This document shows, piece by piece, positions 15,982 through 24,660 of a stretch of 64,000 nt of DNA. The stretch lies in NCBI RefSeq assembly GCF_046244365.1, contig NZ_CP176395.1, positions 744,001-808,000 of the forward strand, given 5' to 3'. The position numbers were made by a program, and so were the translations under genes. Numbering within the stretch: the stretch's first letter is position 1; the number at the start of each line of letters is the position of its first letter. Source of the stretch: Paenibacillus_V sp046244365. Its GTDB lineage: Bacteria > Bacillota > Bacilli > Paenibacillales > NBRC-103111. Below the pieces are notes generated by a model that saw only the letters and a program-made list of their open reading frames with translations, made no database searches and was not told the origin of the DNA.

Positions 15982-16791
15982 TTGGTTAAGCTGATCGTTT
16001 TGGATATCGATGATACGCTGCTGGACGATAAGGGGAGCATTTCGCAGGAAACGAAAGACGTCATAAAGAAGACGATGGACGATTATAAAGTAAATGTGAC
16101 GCTCGCCACGGGCAGAATGTTCGTCTCCGCCCGGCATATCGCCGAGCAGATTGGGGTTACGGCGCCGGTTATTACGTATCAGGGGGCCTTGATCAAAACG
16201 CTGTCGGACAGCCGGACGCTGTACGAACAGGCGATCGATTCGAGTGCCGTTAAGGCGGTCATGCAGTATGCCGAGCAGAAAAGCTATCATTTGCACGTAT
16301 ACAGCGGCGATGTCCTCTATGTGAAGGAAGCGAACGAGAAGGTGCGGAAATATTCGGATATGCACGGAGTGCCTTACGTGGTGCAGCCCGATTTTCATGC
16401 CTTGCTGGAAGCGCCCATGACCAAAATGCTCATTTTCGAAGAGTCGGATGTCGTCCATCAAGCCTGGCTTGAATTGTCGGAGCAGCTTCAGGGCCAATGT
16501 TACGTAACGAAGTCGAAGCCGTATTTTCTCGAAATCATGCATCATGAAGTAAATAAGGGAACGGCTTTGCGCATGCTGTGCGGGTATCTCGGTTATGAGC
16601 TTTCGGACGTGATGGCAATCGGCGACGGCTGGAACGACAAGGATATGCTGAAGGCGGCCGGCTTGGCGGTGGCGATGGGAAATGCGGCGGATGAAGTCAA
16701 GCTGTTAGCCGATGATGTGACGGATACGAACAATGCGGAAGGCGTCAGCAAGGCGATTCGGAAGCATATATGGCAAGCAAATGTAACCTAG
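15982..16791 (+). CDS. HAD-superfamily Cof-type sugar-phosphate phosphatase
   Basis: Cytoplasmic phosphatase of 269 residues in the Cof/YidA branch (HAD type IIB). Motif I is VLDIDDTLLDDKG with nucleophile Asp8 and acid Asp10; the family's type II cap follows in the middle, and motif IV is AIGDGWNDKDML. Such enzymes dephosphorylate sugar phosphates, nucleotides or flavin precursors with low selectivity. A TTG at 15982 is the only start that keeps motif I, and the ribosome binding site before it is weak (ACGGGGTG). The next gene begins 21 bases after its stop, so the two are probably cotranscribed. Confidence 0.9.
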   Translation: MVKLIVLDIDDTLLDDKGSISQETKDVIKKTMDDYKVNVTLATGRMFVSARHIAEQIGVTAPVITYQGALIKTLSDSRTLYEQAIDSSAVKAVMQYAEQKSYHLHVYSGDVLYVKEANEKVRKYSDMHGVPYVVQPDFHALLEAPMTKMLIFEESDVVHQAWLELSEQLQGQCYVTKSKPYFLEIMHHEVNKGTALRMLCGYLGYELSDVMAIGDGWNDKDMLKAAGLAVAMGNAADEVKLLADDVTDTNNAEGVSKAIRKHIWQANVT

Positions 16792-16812
16792 CAGCCGGGG
16801 GGCGTGTAGAAG

Positions 16813-17418
16813 TTGGACGTTAACGGGATTATGAACTGGTTTTTCGGCATTGTCGGCGTTGTCGGGGCGGTGGCCTCCTATAATTCCGAGCACAAACGAA
16901 AGAAAGAAGAGAAAATGAGAAAGACGCTGACCTGGGCGGAGCTTCAAGCGGGCACGAACGATATATGCAAAGAGCTTCGAAGGAAGCAGTTCGAGTTCGA
17001 CGTTATTTTAACGCCGAATTTGCGGGGCGGCATTATCTCGGAGCTGATTAAAGACCATTTTGACCGGCATATCCCGGTATTCGTGGGGCAAATCTTCTGG
17101 CGCGAAATGGATGGCGACATTCCTGTCATTCCCGAGCATTTCCCTATCGAAACCGGCAAGTGGATGCTGTATTTGCCCGATGCGGTCGCCAATTTTAAGG
17201 ACAGCCGCTTGCTGATCGTCGACGATTTCGCGATGTCGGGCGACACGGTGTTCAACATCAAGAAGGAGCTTGTTGCAAGAGGCTTCCAGCCGAAAAATAT
17301 CGGCACGTTCAGTCTAATCACGACGCCGATCGCGAAAGCGAACAACAAGGCGCCGGATTTCCACTGGCGGACGAGCGAGGACAACAGCTTTTACTTCCCT
17401 TGGGGGAAGGCGAAATAA
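16813..17418 (+). CDS. Phosphoribosyltransferase-like protein with an N-terminal membrane anchor
   Basis: Protein of 201 residues. Residues 1-25 (GIMNWFFGIVGVVGAVAS) form one membrane helix, followed by a basic stretch HKRKKEEKMRK, so the rest is expected in the cytoplasm. The core has the PRTase type I fold: a beta strand DVILTPNLRGG and the PRPP-binding loop LLIVDDFAMSGDTV, where the two Asp residues and the Ser-Gly-Asp-Thr turn are as expected. The hood region is unlike that of purine salvage enzymes, so substrate and even catalysis are unsure. TTG start behind a GGGGGG-rich site. It may form a two-gene operon with the upstream HAD phosphatase. Confidence 0.75.
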   Translation: MDVNGIMNWFFGIVGVVGAVASYNSEHKRKKEEKMRKTLTWAELQAGTNDICKELRRKQFEFDVILTPNLRGGIISELIKDHFDRHIPVFVGQIFWREMDGDIPVIPEHFPIETGKWMLYLPDAVANFKDSRLLIVDDFAMSGDTVFNIKKELVARGFQPKNIGTFSLITTPIAKANNKAPDFHWRTSEDNSFYFPWGKAK

Positions 17419-17767
17419 GAGAAGGCGAAGCCATTACATCGATGGAAAATGCCGATCATTCCCGGGTTGCCGGGATTGACGGCTATTTGTCGTGCGGAAA
17501 TCGATCGCGTCGGTACGCGGGGAGACCGTTTCAGCCCATTGGGCGTGACGGCAAAATGGATAATACGACCTCAGGCTTCGTCATATTCAATGACGGATGC
17601 ATGACTTAACGCCGCCAAGCTAATGCCTGACGGCGTCGTTCGTGTATGCCTAGCTTCGCGTCAACTCTAAAGTTGAGAGCTAGCCGCCGCTTCCTGCCCA
17701 TGCTAAGTCAGATCTTCACGTCGCTCCCTGCCCGCCTAGTTAGATCTTCACGTTGCTCTCCACCGCT
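17419..17767. other. Intergenic region between convergent genes
   Basis: A hairpin ACGCCG...CGGCGT near 17610-17638 may end transcription from the left. An open frame of 51 codons (17449-17604, starting MPIIPGLPGLTAI) has no good ribosome binding site and I do not call it. Near 17685-17775 a TCAGATCTTCACGT-like word occurs three times, the last copy being the 3' end of the beta-helix gene. Confidence 0.5.
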
Positions 17768-19603
17768 CTAAGTCAAATCTTCGTACGATGTATAGGGAGC
17801 GACGGACAGGTCATGCAAATTGCCGCTTACCGCTCCGCAGCGAAGGTCGTTCTGCAAGCGGGTGAGGCTCGTTACGGTTGCGGCGGCGTTTAGTCCGTAT
17901 CGGAGCTTCTTTTTGCCGCTTTCGGTGCGTACGACGTTCCCTGTCACCCGGCTCTCCGAGCTGGTTCCCGTAAGCGATATGCCGTCATAGGTGCCATCGC
18001 CGTTCTGCCCGGGATTCGTGATCGAGTTGCCGGCGATAACCGCCCGTTTCGAATTATTCGCTTGAATCCCGTTCCAATAGGTGTCGCGGATCAAGTTGTT
18101 CGTAATCATCACGTTGCTGCAGTCCGTCATATAAATGCCGTTTTTCTTGGCGCCTTCGATCAGGTTGCCCGTAACGATGCAATGATTGCTGCGTATGCTG
18201 ATGCCCTGGCCGTCCATGTTTTTGAAAATGTTGTCCGCGATAATGATTTTATCTCCGCTTCCTTCCGGAAAGCCCTCTACATAGATGCCGTTATTGGTTG
18301 CGGTATCCAGTATGTTGTGCTCGATGACAATCGAGCTGGCCGGCTGAACCGGGTGGAATACGCCGTTTTCGTCCTTGGATGAAGCGGATGTCGCCGATGG
18401 CGTGGAAACAAAAATGCCCCCGGCTACCATTTTCATTTGATTGCCCGCAATAACCGAGTTTCTCCATTTGAACGGACGAATCGCCCAATAAGTCGACCGC
18501 TCCATCACATTGTCGCGCACGATGATGTGATCGAAATAAGCGCCGGGATAAGCGCCATGAGCGCCTACGCCGCAAGGCCAAGGGACGGTGCCCGGCGTGC
18601 CGCTCGGTCCGAAATAGCAATCCTTCACCGTTACGTGCTGGGTGGGTGTATGGTCAGCCGTTTGGCCTGCGAATCCCCCGATCAAGGCGGGCTCGAGTTG
18701 AATCGCTTCGACGTAGGTTTGCGTCGTAAACATGCAGCCGATATATTTGCAGCGATCGATCAGCACGTGTCTAACGCCGGTCAACTCCGTAGCATGCCCG
18801 CTTTGCGTGTCCTTGATCGTCAAGTTTCGGAGCGTAATGCGCTCTGCGTGAGCAAGCGCAATGCCGTTGCAAACCCGTGGTTGCTGGGTAGCGTTGCAGT
18901 CGAGTATGCCGCCTTCGATCGTAATATTGCCGTTGCCGCCATATTCGTAGAAAATATCGTCCTTCCGGTAATTGCGGATGACGTTGCCGTCGTGCCCGCG
19001 GAGAATGACCGTTTGCGCATCCATTTTCAGATGGGTGTTTTTGAATATGTACAGCTCCGCCGTCATACGGTAGGTGCCCGCCGGAACGATCACGTTTGCG
19101 GCAGGCCAGCGAAGCGCTTCATTCAAGGCCGACTGCAGGGCGAGTGTGTCGTCGGCTGCTCCGTCTCCTTTGGCTCCGTACCATTTGACATTAACCGTAT
19201 AAGCGTCGACTGCGCGCTTGAATCTTGCACCGGAAGCGCTTACAACAGCGGTTCCGGTATTGTCCGCGGTTTGCGTATCGGCCGGGTCGTAGTAGAAGAA
19301 GCCTTCCTGCTCCCGATCGGTGATGTAATAAGCGAAGGATGAAGACGGCTGATCGTTCAATCTTAATTCGGCGATCGTAGTAGGAATGCAATAAGAGAGG
19401 TTCATCAATTCCTTCGGCTTTAGAGAAGGCTTACCGGTTTTACCGTACGTGGCTTCTGTTACGCTTTCCGCTTGAGCGCTGCTTCCGTATGCCGACATGA
19501 CGGCGGCCGCTCCGGCCATCCCCATCGCTGCCAACAGCTTTCTTCTGCTAATCGGACGATCTGCTGCGGGTTCCGGTTTTGAAGATTGGACATCGTTACT
19601 CAT
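17768..19603 (-). CDS. Tat-exported right-handed beta-helix protein (pectate-lyase-3 superfamily)
   Basis: Predicted extracellular polysaccharide-binding or lyase-like protein of 611 residues. The N-terminus has a twin-arginine signal (ISRRKLLAAMGMAGAAAVM, cleavage near SAQAES). After a linker domain of about 100 residues comes the family entry motif VKWYGAKGDGAADDT, then a long stack of beta-helix coils seen as repeated N-x-I/V-x-x-N words (VRDNVMERS, IADNIFKNM, VTGNLIEGA, ITNNLIRDT, IAGNSITNP). The same plan is found in the paralogue at 36727-38697. The family includes polysaccharide lyases, hydrolases and epimerases; catalytic residues cannot be fixed by eye. AGGAGG 8-9 bases before the ATG supports the start. 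It is divergent from a DeoR regulator with a shared 333-base control region. Confidence 0.85.
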   Translation of the reverse strand: MSNDVQSSKPEPAADRPISRRKLLAAMGMAGAAAVMSAYGSSAQAESVTEATYGKTGKPSLKPKELMNLSYCIPTTIAELRLNDQPSSSFAYYITDREQEGFFYYDPADTQTADNTGTAVVSASGARFKRAVDAYTVNVKWYGAKGDGAADDTLALQSALNEALRWPAANVIVPAGTYRMTAELYIFKNTHLKMDAQTVILRGHDGNVIRNYRKDDIFYEYGGNGNITIEGGILDCNATQQPRVCNGIALAHAERITLRNLTIKDTQSGHATELTGVRHVLIDRCKYIGCMFTTQTYVEAIQLEPALIGGFAGQTADHTPTQHVTVKDCYFGPSGTPGTVPWPCGVGAHGAYPGAYFDHIIVRDNVMERSTYWAIRPFKWRNSVIAGNQMKMVAGGIFVSTPSATSASSKDENGVFHPVQPASSIVIEHNILDTATNNGIYVEGFPEGSGDKIIIADNIFKNMDGQGISIRSNHCIVTGNLIEGAKKNGIYMTDCSNVMITNNLIRDTYWNGIQANNSKRAVIAGNSITNPGQNGDGTYDGISLTGTSSESRVTGNVVRTESGKKKLRYGLNAAATVTSLTRLQNDLRCGAVSGNLHDLSVAPYTSYEDLT

Positions 19604-19621
19604 TCATCAACTACCTCCTCA

Positions 19622-19688
19622 ACGCAATCATTGCGTGAAATTTGCAAAAGCTTTGCTTATTTTCGCGCGTATTTGCGCACGCTTTTGC
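19622..19688. promoter_or_regulatory. Inverted repeats in the leader of the beta-helix gene (possible operators)
   Basis: ACGCAA-TCA-TTGCGT (19624-19637 region) is a perfect small palindrome, and GCAAAAGC (19644-19651) is mirrored by GCTTTTGC (19681-19688), with further TTTGCGC words between. They sit downstream of the minus-strand promoter, where a repressor would block transcription. The divergent DeoR protein is the obvious candidate, but this is inference. Confidence 0.45.
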
Positions 19689-19694
19689 ATCTAA

Positions 19695-19724
19695 ATGTTA
19701 ATATTTTGCGCGCCGGGTTGTCAA
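19695..19724 (-). promoter_or_regulatory. Sigma-A type promoter for the beta-helix gene
   Basis: Read on the minus strand, TTGACA (19719-19724) and TAACAT (19695-19700) are separated by 18 bases, about 90 bases before the start codon. Confidence 0.55.
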
Positions 19725-19834
19725 TATACTACGCTCGGGTATTCTATGAATTGTTTGTAAAGTTTGCCCGAACCTATGCGGTTTGTTAAGGGAATGTAAA
19801 CGAAGGAGGAGATGTTTCAAATGGAAAAATGTTG

Positions 19835-19863
19835 TTGACACCGATTTGCGTCTCGGCTAATCT
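19835..19863 (+). promoter_or_regulatory. Sigma-A type promoter for the DeoR regulator
   Basis: TTGACA (19835-19840) and TAATCT (19858-19863) with a 17-base spacer, about 70 bases before the start codon at 19937. Confidence 0.6.
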
Positions 19864-19936
19864 AAAGTTATAAAACGAACACGAATGAGCAAAAATAAAC
19901 ATTCTGCTTTTCTATCGTGCAAAGGAGCGGAAATCG

Positions 19937-20698
19937 ATGTTGGCTGTCGAACGGAAAATGCGCATCGTAGAGTTCGTCAAACAGAAGCGTGTCGCCACGG
20001 TGGCGGTTCTTGCGAAGGAATTTCAAGTTCATGAGGCGACCATCAGGCGCGATCTCGCGGAGATCGAGCTGGAAGGGCTGCTGCGCAGGACGCACGGTGG
20101 GGTGATCGTCGATCAAGGGGCGAACATTGAAGCTTCCTTCTCGGAAAGAGCGCATGAGCAGGTCGACCAGAAAGAGCGCATCGGAAAAGCGGCAGCCGCT
20201 TTAATCGAGGATGGCGATCACGTCATTCTGGACTCGGGAACGACCACCATGCATATCGCGCAGCATCTTCAGAACCGGTCGCGCGTTACGGTTGTCACGA
20301 ACGACATCAACATCGCCGCCGAGCTGCGCGACGCGCCGGGTATTACTGTCATCGTGACGGGGGGGCTGCTGTATCGCTCCAGCTTCATGCTGAACGGGAT
20401 GTTTACCGACCAGGTGCTGGGCTCGCTCCACGTACAGAAAGCCTTTATAGGGACGCCAGCCATCCATTCCAAATACGGGTTGACGCATCCTGAAGCTCAG
20501 CTGGTGCCGACGAAGCAGGGCATGATCAGAGCCGCCCAGGAAATTATCGTCGTAGCGGACGATACGAAAATCGGCAAAATGTCTCTGCACACGGTGACGC
20601 CAATCGAATCGGTGCATCAGTTCATTACCGGCTGCGAGGCTTCAGATGCGCAGGTGAAAGCGTTCTGCGATGCGGGCGTGCATGTCGTAACGGTGTGA
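19937..20698 (+). CDS. DeoR/GlpR-family transcriptional regulator
   Basis: Cytoplasmic DNA-binding repressor of 253 residues, the usual family length. The N-terminal winged helix (residues 1-57) contains the DeoR signature: ATVAVLAKEFQVHEATIRRD followed by EGLLRRTHGGV. The C-terminal sensor domain has the sugar-phosphate isomerase-like fold with DSGTTTMHIAQHL, VVTNDINIA and the closing VADDTKIGK. Family members usually respond to phosphorylated sugar or polyol intermediates, which fits the TarJ-like dehydrogenase 38 bases downstream and the ribulokinase at the end of the locus. AAGGAG precedes the ATG. Likely targets are its own operon and the divergent beta-helix gene (inference). Confidence 0.92.
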   Translation: MLAVERKMRIVEFVKQKRVATVAVLAKEFQVHEATIRRDLAEIELEGLLRRTHGGVIVDQGANIEASFSERAHEQVDQKERIGKAAAALIEDGDHVILDSGTTTMHIAQHLQNRSRVTVVTNDINIAAELRDAPGITVIVTGGLLYRSSFMLNGMFTDQVLGSLHVQKAFIGTPAIHSKYGLTHPEAQLVPTKQGMIRAAQEIIVVADDTKIGKMSLHTVTPIESVHQFITGCEASDAQVKAFCDAGVHVVTV

Positions 20699-20736
20699 CG
20701 GTTTCCTTAAGCGGCATTGAGAGGAGGTGATATTTA

Positions 20737-21831
20737 TTGCTTAAGGAGATAAAGAACGCCGTGCAGTCCCGCGCTTATCGGCTGATCCAGGCCGGCGTGG
20801 TGGAGGAAACGATACTGGAGCATCCGATTCCGAAGGGCCATGTAGTCGTTGAACCTGCGCTTGGCAGCATCTGCCATGCGGACCTGCGCTATTATACCGG
20901 CCAGAGAAGACCCGAGGCGATGGCGAACAAGCTGCCAATGGCACTCATCCATGAGGGAATCGGCCATATCGTTCATAGTGAAGCAGCCGAGCTGGCTCCA
21001 GGACAACGGGTTGTAATCGTTCCGAATATTCCCGGTTACCTGCTGGATGGGACGACGGCGGAAACCTGCTGTCCGGTTTGCCAGGGAGGTTTGGGCAGTA
21101 CCTATTGTGCCAGAGGACGCTTCCTAGCCAGCGGAACCGACGGCATCGCCCAAAGCCGGCTCGTCGTGCCTGCGGCATGCACGATTCCCGTACCGGACGA
21201 CATTCCCGACGACATCGCCGTGCTGGCTGAGCTGTGTTCCGTCTCTTGCCAAGCGCTGGGCCGGGTGAAGCATCTGCTTCCTACGGCGCGAGCGGCAGTT
21301 TTCGGCGACGGACCGGTCGGTTTTCTGACTGCAGCGATGCTGCATCACGTTTACGGCTTGAACAGCGATCGATTGCAAGTATTCGGGGCGATTGAAGAGA
21401 AGCTGAACGAGTTCGCATTTGCCAGCCGGGCAATGGTGCAGGATTATGATTTCGAAAACGGCTCGGGTGTGGATATCGCGGTGGAGTGTACAGGCGGACG
21501 ATTCAGCGAGAGCGCGATCAATCAAGCGATTGAGCTGCTCAATCCGGGAGGCGTCCTTCTGTTGATGGGCGTTACCGAGGATCTCGTACCGATAAACACG
21601 CGGGATGTGCTGGAGAAAGGCATTACGCTGATCGGCAGCAGCCGCAGCTCTTCGGAGGACTTTATTCAAGTCTTGCAGGCTATGCGCAATCCGGCATACC
21701 GGACAACGTTGAGCCGATTGTTGCCGGAGCGTCGTCATCAAGTGTCGGCAGTCGAGCATTTTGCAGAAGCCATGAACGAGGCTAGCGTCCATCGTCATTG
21801 GAAAAAAACGGTACTGGCGTTTCGATGGTAA
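20737..21831 (+). CDS. TarJ-like polyol-phosphate dehydrogenase (zinc-type MDR family)
   Basis: NAD(P)-dependent dehydrogenase of 364 residues. It resembles ribulose-5-phosphate reductase TarJ of teichoic-acid synthesis along its length: GSICHADLRYYTGQRRPEAM near the catalytic site, KLPMALIHEGIGHIV, a Rossmann strand FGDGPVGFLTAAML, VECTGGRFSESAINQAIELL, and a C-terminal NTRDVLEKGITLIGSSRSSS. It also carries a Cys-rich loop CCPVCQGGLGSTYC resembling a structural zinc site. TarJ interconverts D-ribulose 5-phosphate and ribitol 5-phosphate. Here no TarI/TarF partner is present; instead a transporter, phosphodiesterases and a ribulokinase follow, so I infer a catabolic polyol or polyol-phosphate oxidation. 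The TTG start is fixed by an ideal AGGAGGTGA at 20722-20730. Confidence 0.85.
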   Translation: MLKEIKNAVQSRAYRLIQAGVVEETILEHPIPKGHVVVEPALGSICHADLRYYTGQRRPEAMANKLPMALIHEGIGHIVHSEAAELAPGQRVVIVPNIPGYLLDGTTAETCCPVCQGGLGSTYCARGRFLASGTDGIAQSRLVVPAACTIPVPDDIPDDIAVLAELCSVSCQALGRVKHLLPTARAAVFGDGPVGFLTAAMLHHVYGLNSDRLQVFGAIEEKLNEFAFASRAMVQDYDFENGSGVDIAVECTGGRFSESAINQAIELLNPGGVLLLMGVTEDLVPINTRDVLEKGITLIGSSRSSSEDFIQVLQAMRNPAYRTTLSRLLPERRHQVSAVEHFAEAMNEASVHRHWKKTVLAFRW

Positions 21832-21922
21832 GCAACCATTGAAACTGCACAGTACCCAATAGAAAAAGAATATGCCCTTATATTGTACACGATAGAGACA
21901 AAATTCGAAACCTAAAAGCAAG

Positions 21923-21951
21923 AACATGTGATGTTGTAATCACATGTTTTT
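21923..21951 (+). terminator. Rho-independent terminator after the TarJ-like gene
   Basis: ACATGTGAT and ATCACATGT form a perfect 9-bp stem around GTTGTA, followed by five T including the last stem base. Confidence 0.85.
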
Positions 21952-21963
21952 GCGGAAGGTAGT

Positions 21964-21977
21964 GGCAAACGCTTTCT
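21964..21977 (+). promoter_or_regulatory. Candidate catabolite-responsive element (cre)
   Basis: GGCAAACGCTTTCT matches the Bacillus cre consensus TGWAARCGYTWNCW at 12 of 14 positions. It lies about 90 bases before the transporter operon, a reasonable place for CcpA control. Confidence 0.45.
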
Positions 21978-22064
21978 TTTTGTTAAGGTTTTGTAAAGAT
22001 ACTTGAGCCTCAGGGAAATGGATGCAACATTTTCGTAAAAACCATATAAATTGGAGGGTTACAA

Positions 22065-23675
22065 ATGGCATTCAAAGCGAAAAAAACGATGATGGTATCT
22101 CTCGCGACGGTCATGCTCTCGAGTATCGTCTTAGCGGCATGCGGAGGTAACTCCGACAAGCCGGCCGACTCCGGCAAACCGGGCGACACGGGAAGCGCCG
22201 CAAGCTCCAAACCGGTAAAAAAGGACATCAAGGTTCTGTTGTCCCACAATAACTCGGGATTTGCTTCCAAAGGGCCGGAAGATAAGAAAAACAAATATTA
22301 TCAAGAATTGAGCAAGCTGTCCGGCTACAATGTCAGCTATGAATTCCTGGGCCATGACATCGACTTCCGCCAGCAGCTGTCGCTTCGTTTTGCATCCGGC
22401 GAGCTGCCCGATCTGGTCAGAACCGCAAGCATAGACTGGGATGTGCATCAAGGGGCCGTCGACCGCGGCGTGTTCCTCGAGCTCGGACCGCTCATCGACA
22501 AATACGCGCCGAACCTGAAGAAGAAAATTCCGGAAGCCGCTTGGAAAAGCCCGAAAGTAACCAAGAACGGCAAAATATACGGCATTCCGGCACTCACCGG
22601 AGCCGCTGCCGACCGTATTTTGTTTTATCGTCAGGACTTCCTCGACAAGTTGAACATGACCGTACCGAAAACGCTGGATGAATTCACGAAATTCGCTGAA
22701 GCGGTCCATACGAACGACGTCAACGGCGACGGCAACCCGAACAATACATGGGCGCTGTCTTTGACGGACGGCATGTCGTGGAACGATGTGTTAACCGGTT
22801 CTTTCGGAGTCAGACCGGGAACGTGGCATATGCGCAACGGCAAGATGGAGCCGGATATCATTCAGCCGCAAATGAAGGAAGCGATCGCTTACTACAAGAT
22901 GCTTTATGACAAAGGCTACATCGAGAAGGACTTTATTACCAAAAAGCAGGGCGACCGCGGCGCGGATATCACCAAAGGCACAGTCGCAGCATGGGGAGCC
23001 GCTACGTACCAATACGCAGCTGTCGCAGCACAAGAATACCCGAATCAGCCTAAAGCGAGCATCACGATGGCGGTACCTCCGAAAGGGTCGCAAGGAACAA
23101 ACTTCCTGGATACCGCGAAGGATCAGATTTACTTCGTATGGACCATTCCGGCATCGACGAAAAATCCGGAAGAAGTGGTCAAGTTCCTCGAGTGGGCTTG
23201 GAGCTCGCCGGAAGCGGACAAATTTTTCGCCTATGGGATCAAAGATTTCAACTATACGGAAGAGAACGGCCAGGTCAAGTTCGATCCGAAGGGTCCGAAC
23301 AACTCGGAGCTTAACGAGAAAGAGTTTTTCCAGCTTTCCATCAACGTTCGCGAGAACGGCCTGAACAACCCGCTCGCGCTCAAGGTGCTGCCTAACAGCG
23401 CTACGATTCTTAAGGGATATGAGGACTCCAAAACAACGATCATTCCTAACGACGCTATGTATATGCCGCCGCTCAAGTCGATGGACGGCCGTCCTGAGCT
23501 GAACCCCGGGTTTGTGGCAGGCAGCTTGTTCTACGACTCGTTCGTCAAGATGGTTGTCGGCAAGGAAGATTTGGACAAAGGCTTCGACACCTTCGTTTCC
23601 GAATGGAAGAAGCGCGGCGGAGACGCGGCTATCAAGGAAGCGACAGATTGGTTCAACAACTTTAACAAGAAATAA
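22065..23675 (+). CDS. ABC transporter solute-binding lipoprotein (LplA/YtcQ type)
   Basis: Extracellular substrate receptor of a carbohydrate ABC importer, 536 residues. A lipoprotein signal ends in the lipobox LAAC with Cys26, followed by a Gly/Ser/Lys-rich linker. The mature part has the family 1 binding-protein fold typical of the large LplA/YtcQ branch: FASGELPDLVRT, NGKIYGIPALTG, the substrate-edge strand ILFYRQDFLDKL, and DVNGDGNPNNTWAL, a calcium-loop-like insertion common in this branch. GGAGGGTTACAA precedes the ATG. The two permease genes follow after an attenuator hairpin; no ATPase gene is present, as usual for transporters sharing an MsmX-like ATPase. Substrate is inferred to be a polyol- or sugar-phosphodiester from the neighbouring enzymes. 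Confidence 0.93.
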   Translation: MAFKAKKTMMVSLATVMLSSIVLAACGGNSDKPADSGKPGDTGSAASSKPVKKDIKVLLSHNNSGFASKGPEDKKNKYYQELSKLSGYNVSYEFLGHDIDFRQQLSLRFASGELPDLVRTASIDWDVHQGAVDRGVFLELGPLIDKYAPNLKKKIPEAAWKSPKVTKNGKIYGIPALTGAAADRILFYRQDFLDKLNMTVPKTLDEFTKFAEAVHTNDVNGDGNPNNTWALSLTDGMSWNDVLTGSFGVRPGTWHMRNGKMEPDIIQPQMKEAIAYYKMLYDKGYIEKDFITKKQGDRGADITKGTVAAWGAATYQYAAVAAQEYPNQPKASITMAVPPKGSQGTNFLDTAKDQIYFVWTIPASTKNPEEVVKFLEWAWSSPEADKFFAYGIKDFNYTEENGQVKFDPKGPNNSELNEKEFFQLSINVRENGLNNPLALKVLPNSATILKGYEDSKTTIIPNDAMYMPPLKSMDGRPELNPGFVAGSLFYDSFVKMVVGKEDLDKGFDTFVSEWKKRGGDAAIKEATDWFNNFNKK

Positions 23676-23691
23676 GGCAAATAAAAGGAAT

Positions 23692-23725
23692 GGGCCCTCC
23701 GGCGAACGCAGGCAAAGGGCCCTTT
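23692..23725 (+). terminator. Attenuator hairpin between binding protein and permeases
   Basis: GGGCCCT (23692-23698) pairs with AGGGCCC (23715-23721) followed by TTTT. Placed inside the operon, it would lower permease expression relative to the binding protein. Confidence 0.7.
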
Positions 23726-23747
23726 TCTCCAGAAGGGAGACTTCCGT

Positions 23748-24647
23748 TTGTTCCGAAAAGCCAAATCTCGGGATTCGATCGTGCTGCTGCTGCTTGCGCT
23801 GCCGGCGCTAGCCCATTTTCTCATCTTCAAATATATCCCGCTGGCGGGCAATGTCATCGCATTCCAGGACTATAACATATTCGCAGGCGTATTCGAAAGC
23901 AAATGGGTCGGCTTCAAGCACTTCCAATTCATGTTTCAGTATGCCGAATTCAAGTTGGTGCTGAAAAACTCGCTGAAATTCGGCCTGTATTCCATCCTCT
24001 TCGGCTTTCCGGCCCCGCTGCTTCTGGCCATGCTGCTGAACGAAATCCGCAAAAGCTGGTTCAAGCGCACGACGCAAACGCTGCTGTATTTGCCGCACTT
24101 TTTGTCGTGGGTCATCGTAGGCGGTATTTTCACCGAGCTGCTTGCCAGGGAAGGAGTCGTCAATCGGTTGCTGGGCCTGTTCGGCATGGAGCCGATCTCT
24201 TTCCTGACGGAGCCCCACTATTTCATGGGGATGGTGATCGGCCTCGGCATCTGGAAGGAAGTCGGCTGGTCGATGATTATTTATTTGGCGGCGCTCTCCG
24301 GCATTAATCCGAATCTGTACGAGGCGGCGATGGTGGACGGAGCAGGGCGCTTCAAGCAAGCCTGGCATATTACGCTTCCCTCGCTCATGCCGGCCATCAT
24401 CGTGCTGCTGCTGCTGCGGATCGGGAACATTCTCGATGCCAACGTCGAGCAAATTTTGTTCTTCCTCAACCCGCTTAACCGTGAGGCAGGCGAAGTGTTC
24501 GATACTTATGTATACCGCGTCGGTTTGGCGGGCGGCCAATACAGCTATACGACGGCGATCGGACTATTCAAGGCGCTTGTCGGCATCGGCCTCGTCATGG
24601 GTCTGAATACGCTGAGCCGAAAAACGACCGGGGAAAGCATTTACTAG
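23748..24647 (+). CDS. ABC transporter permease (LplB type)
   Basis: Membrane channel subunit of 299 residues with six predicted helices. The N-terminus LLLLALPALAHFLIFKYIPLAGNVIAF is the family's first helix, PHFLSWVIVGGIFTELL a later one. The ATPase-contact EAA loop reads YEAAMVDGAGRFKQAWHITLPSL, written here in two parts: YEAAMVDGAGRF and KQAWHITLPSL. The C-terminus (DTYVYRVGLAGGQYSYTTAIG) is typical of LplB. A TTG start follows AAGGGAGA. It pairs with the next gene, 13 bases away. Confidence 0.93.
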   Translation: MFRKAKSRDSIVLLLLALPALAHFLIFKYIPLAGNVIAFQDYNIFAGVFESKWVGFKHFQFMFQYAEFKLVLKNSLKFGLYSILFGFPAPLLLAMLLNEIRKSWFKRTTQTLLYLPHFLSWVIVGGIFTELLAREGVVNRLLGLFGMEPISFLTEPHYFMGMVIGLGIWKEVGWSMIIYLAALSGINPNLYEAAMVDGAGRFKQAWHITLPSLMPAIIVLLLLRIGNILDANVEQILFFLNPLNREAGEVFDTYVYRVGLAGGQYSYTTAIGLFKALVGIGLVMGLNTLSRKTTGESIY

Positions 24648-24660
24648 GAGGATACGCATA

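Noticed and set aside
17400..17609. Open frame of 69 codons after the phosphoribosyltransferase-like gene
   Set aside because: It overlaps the end of that gene, has no family resemblance and no clear ribosome binding site.
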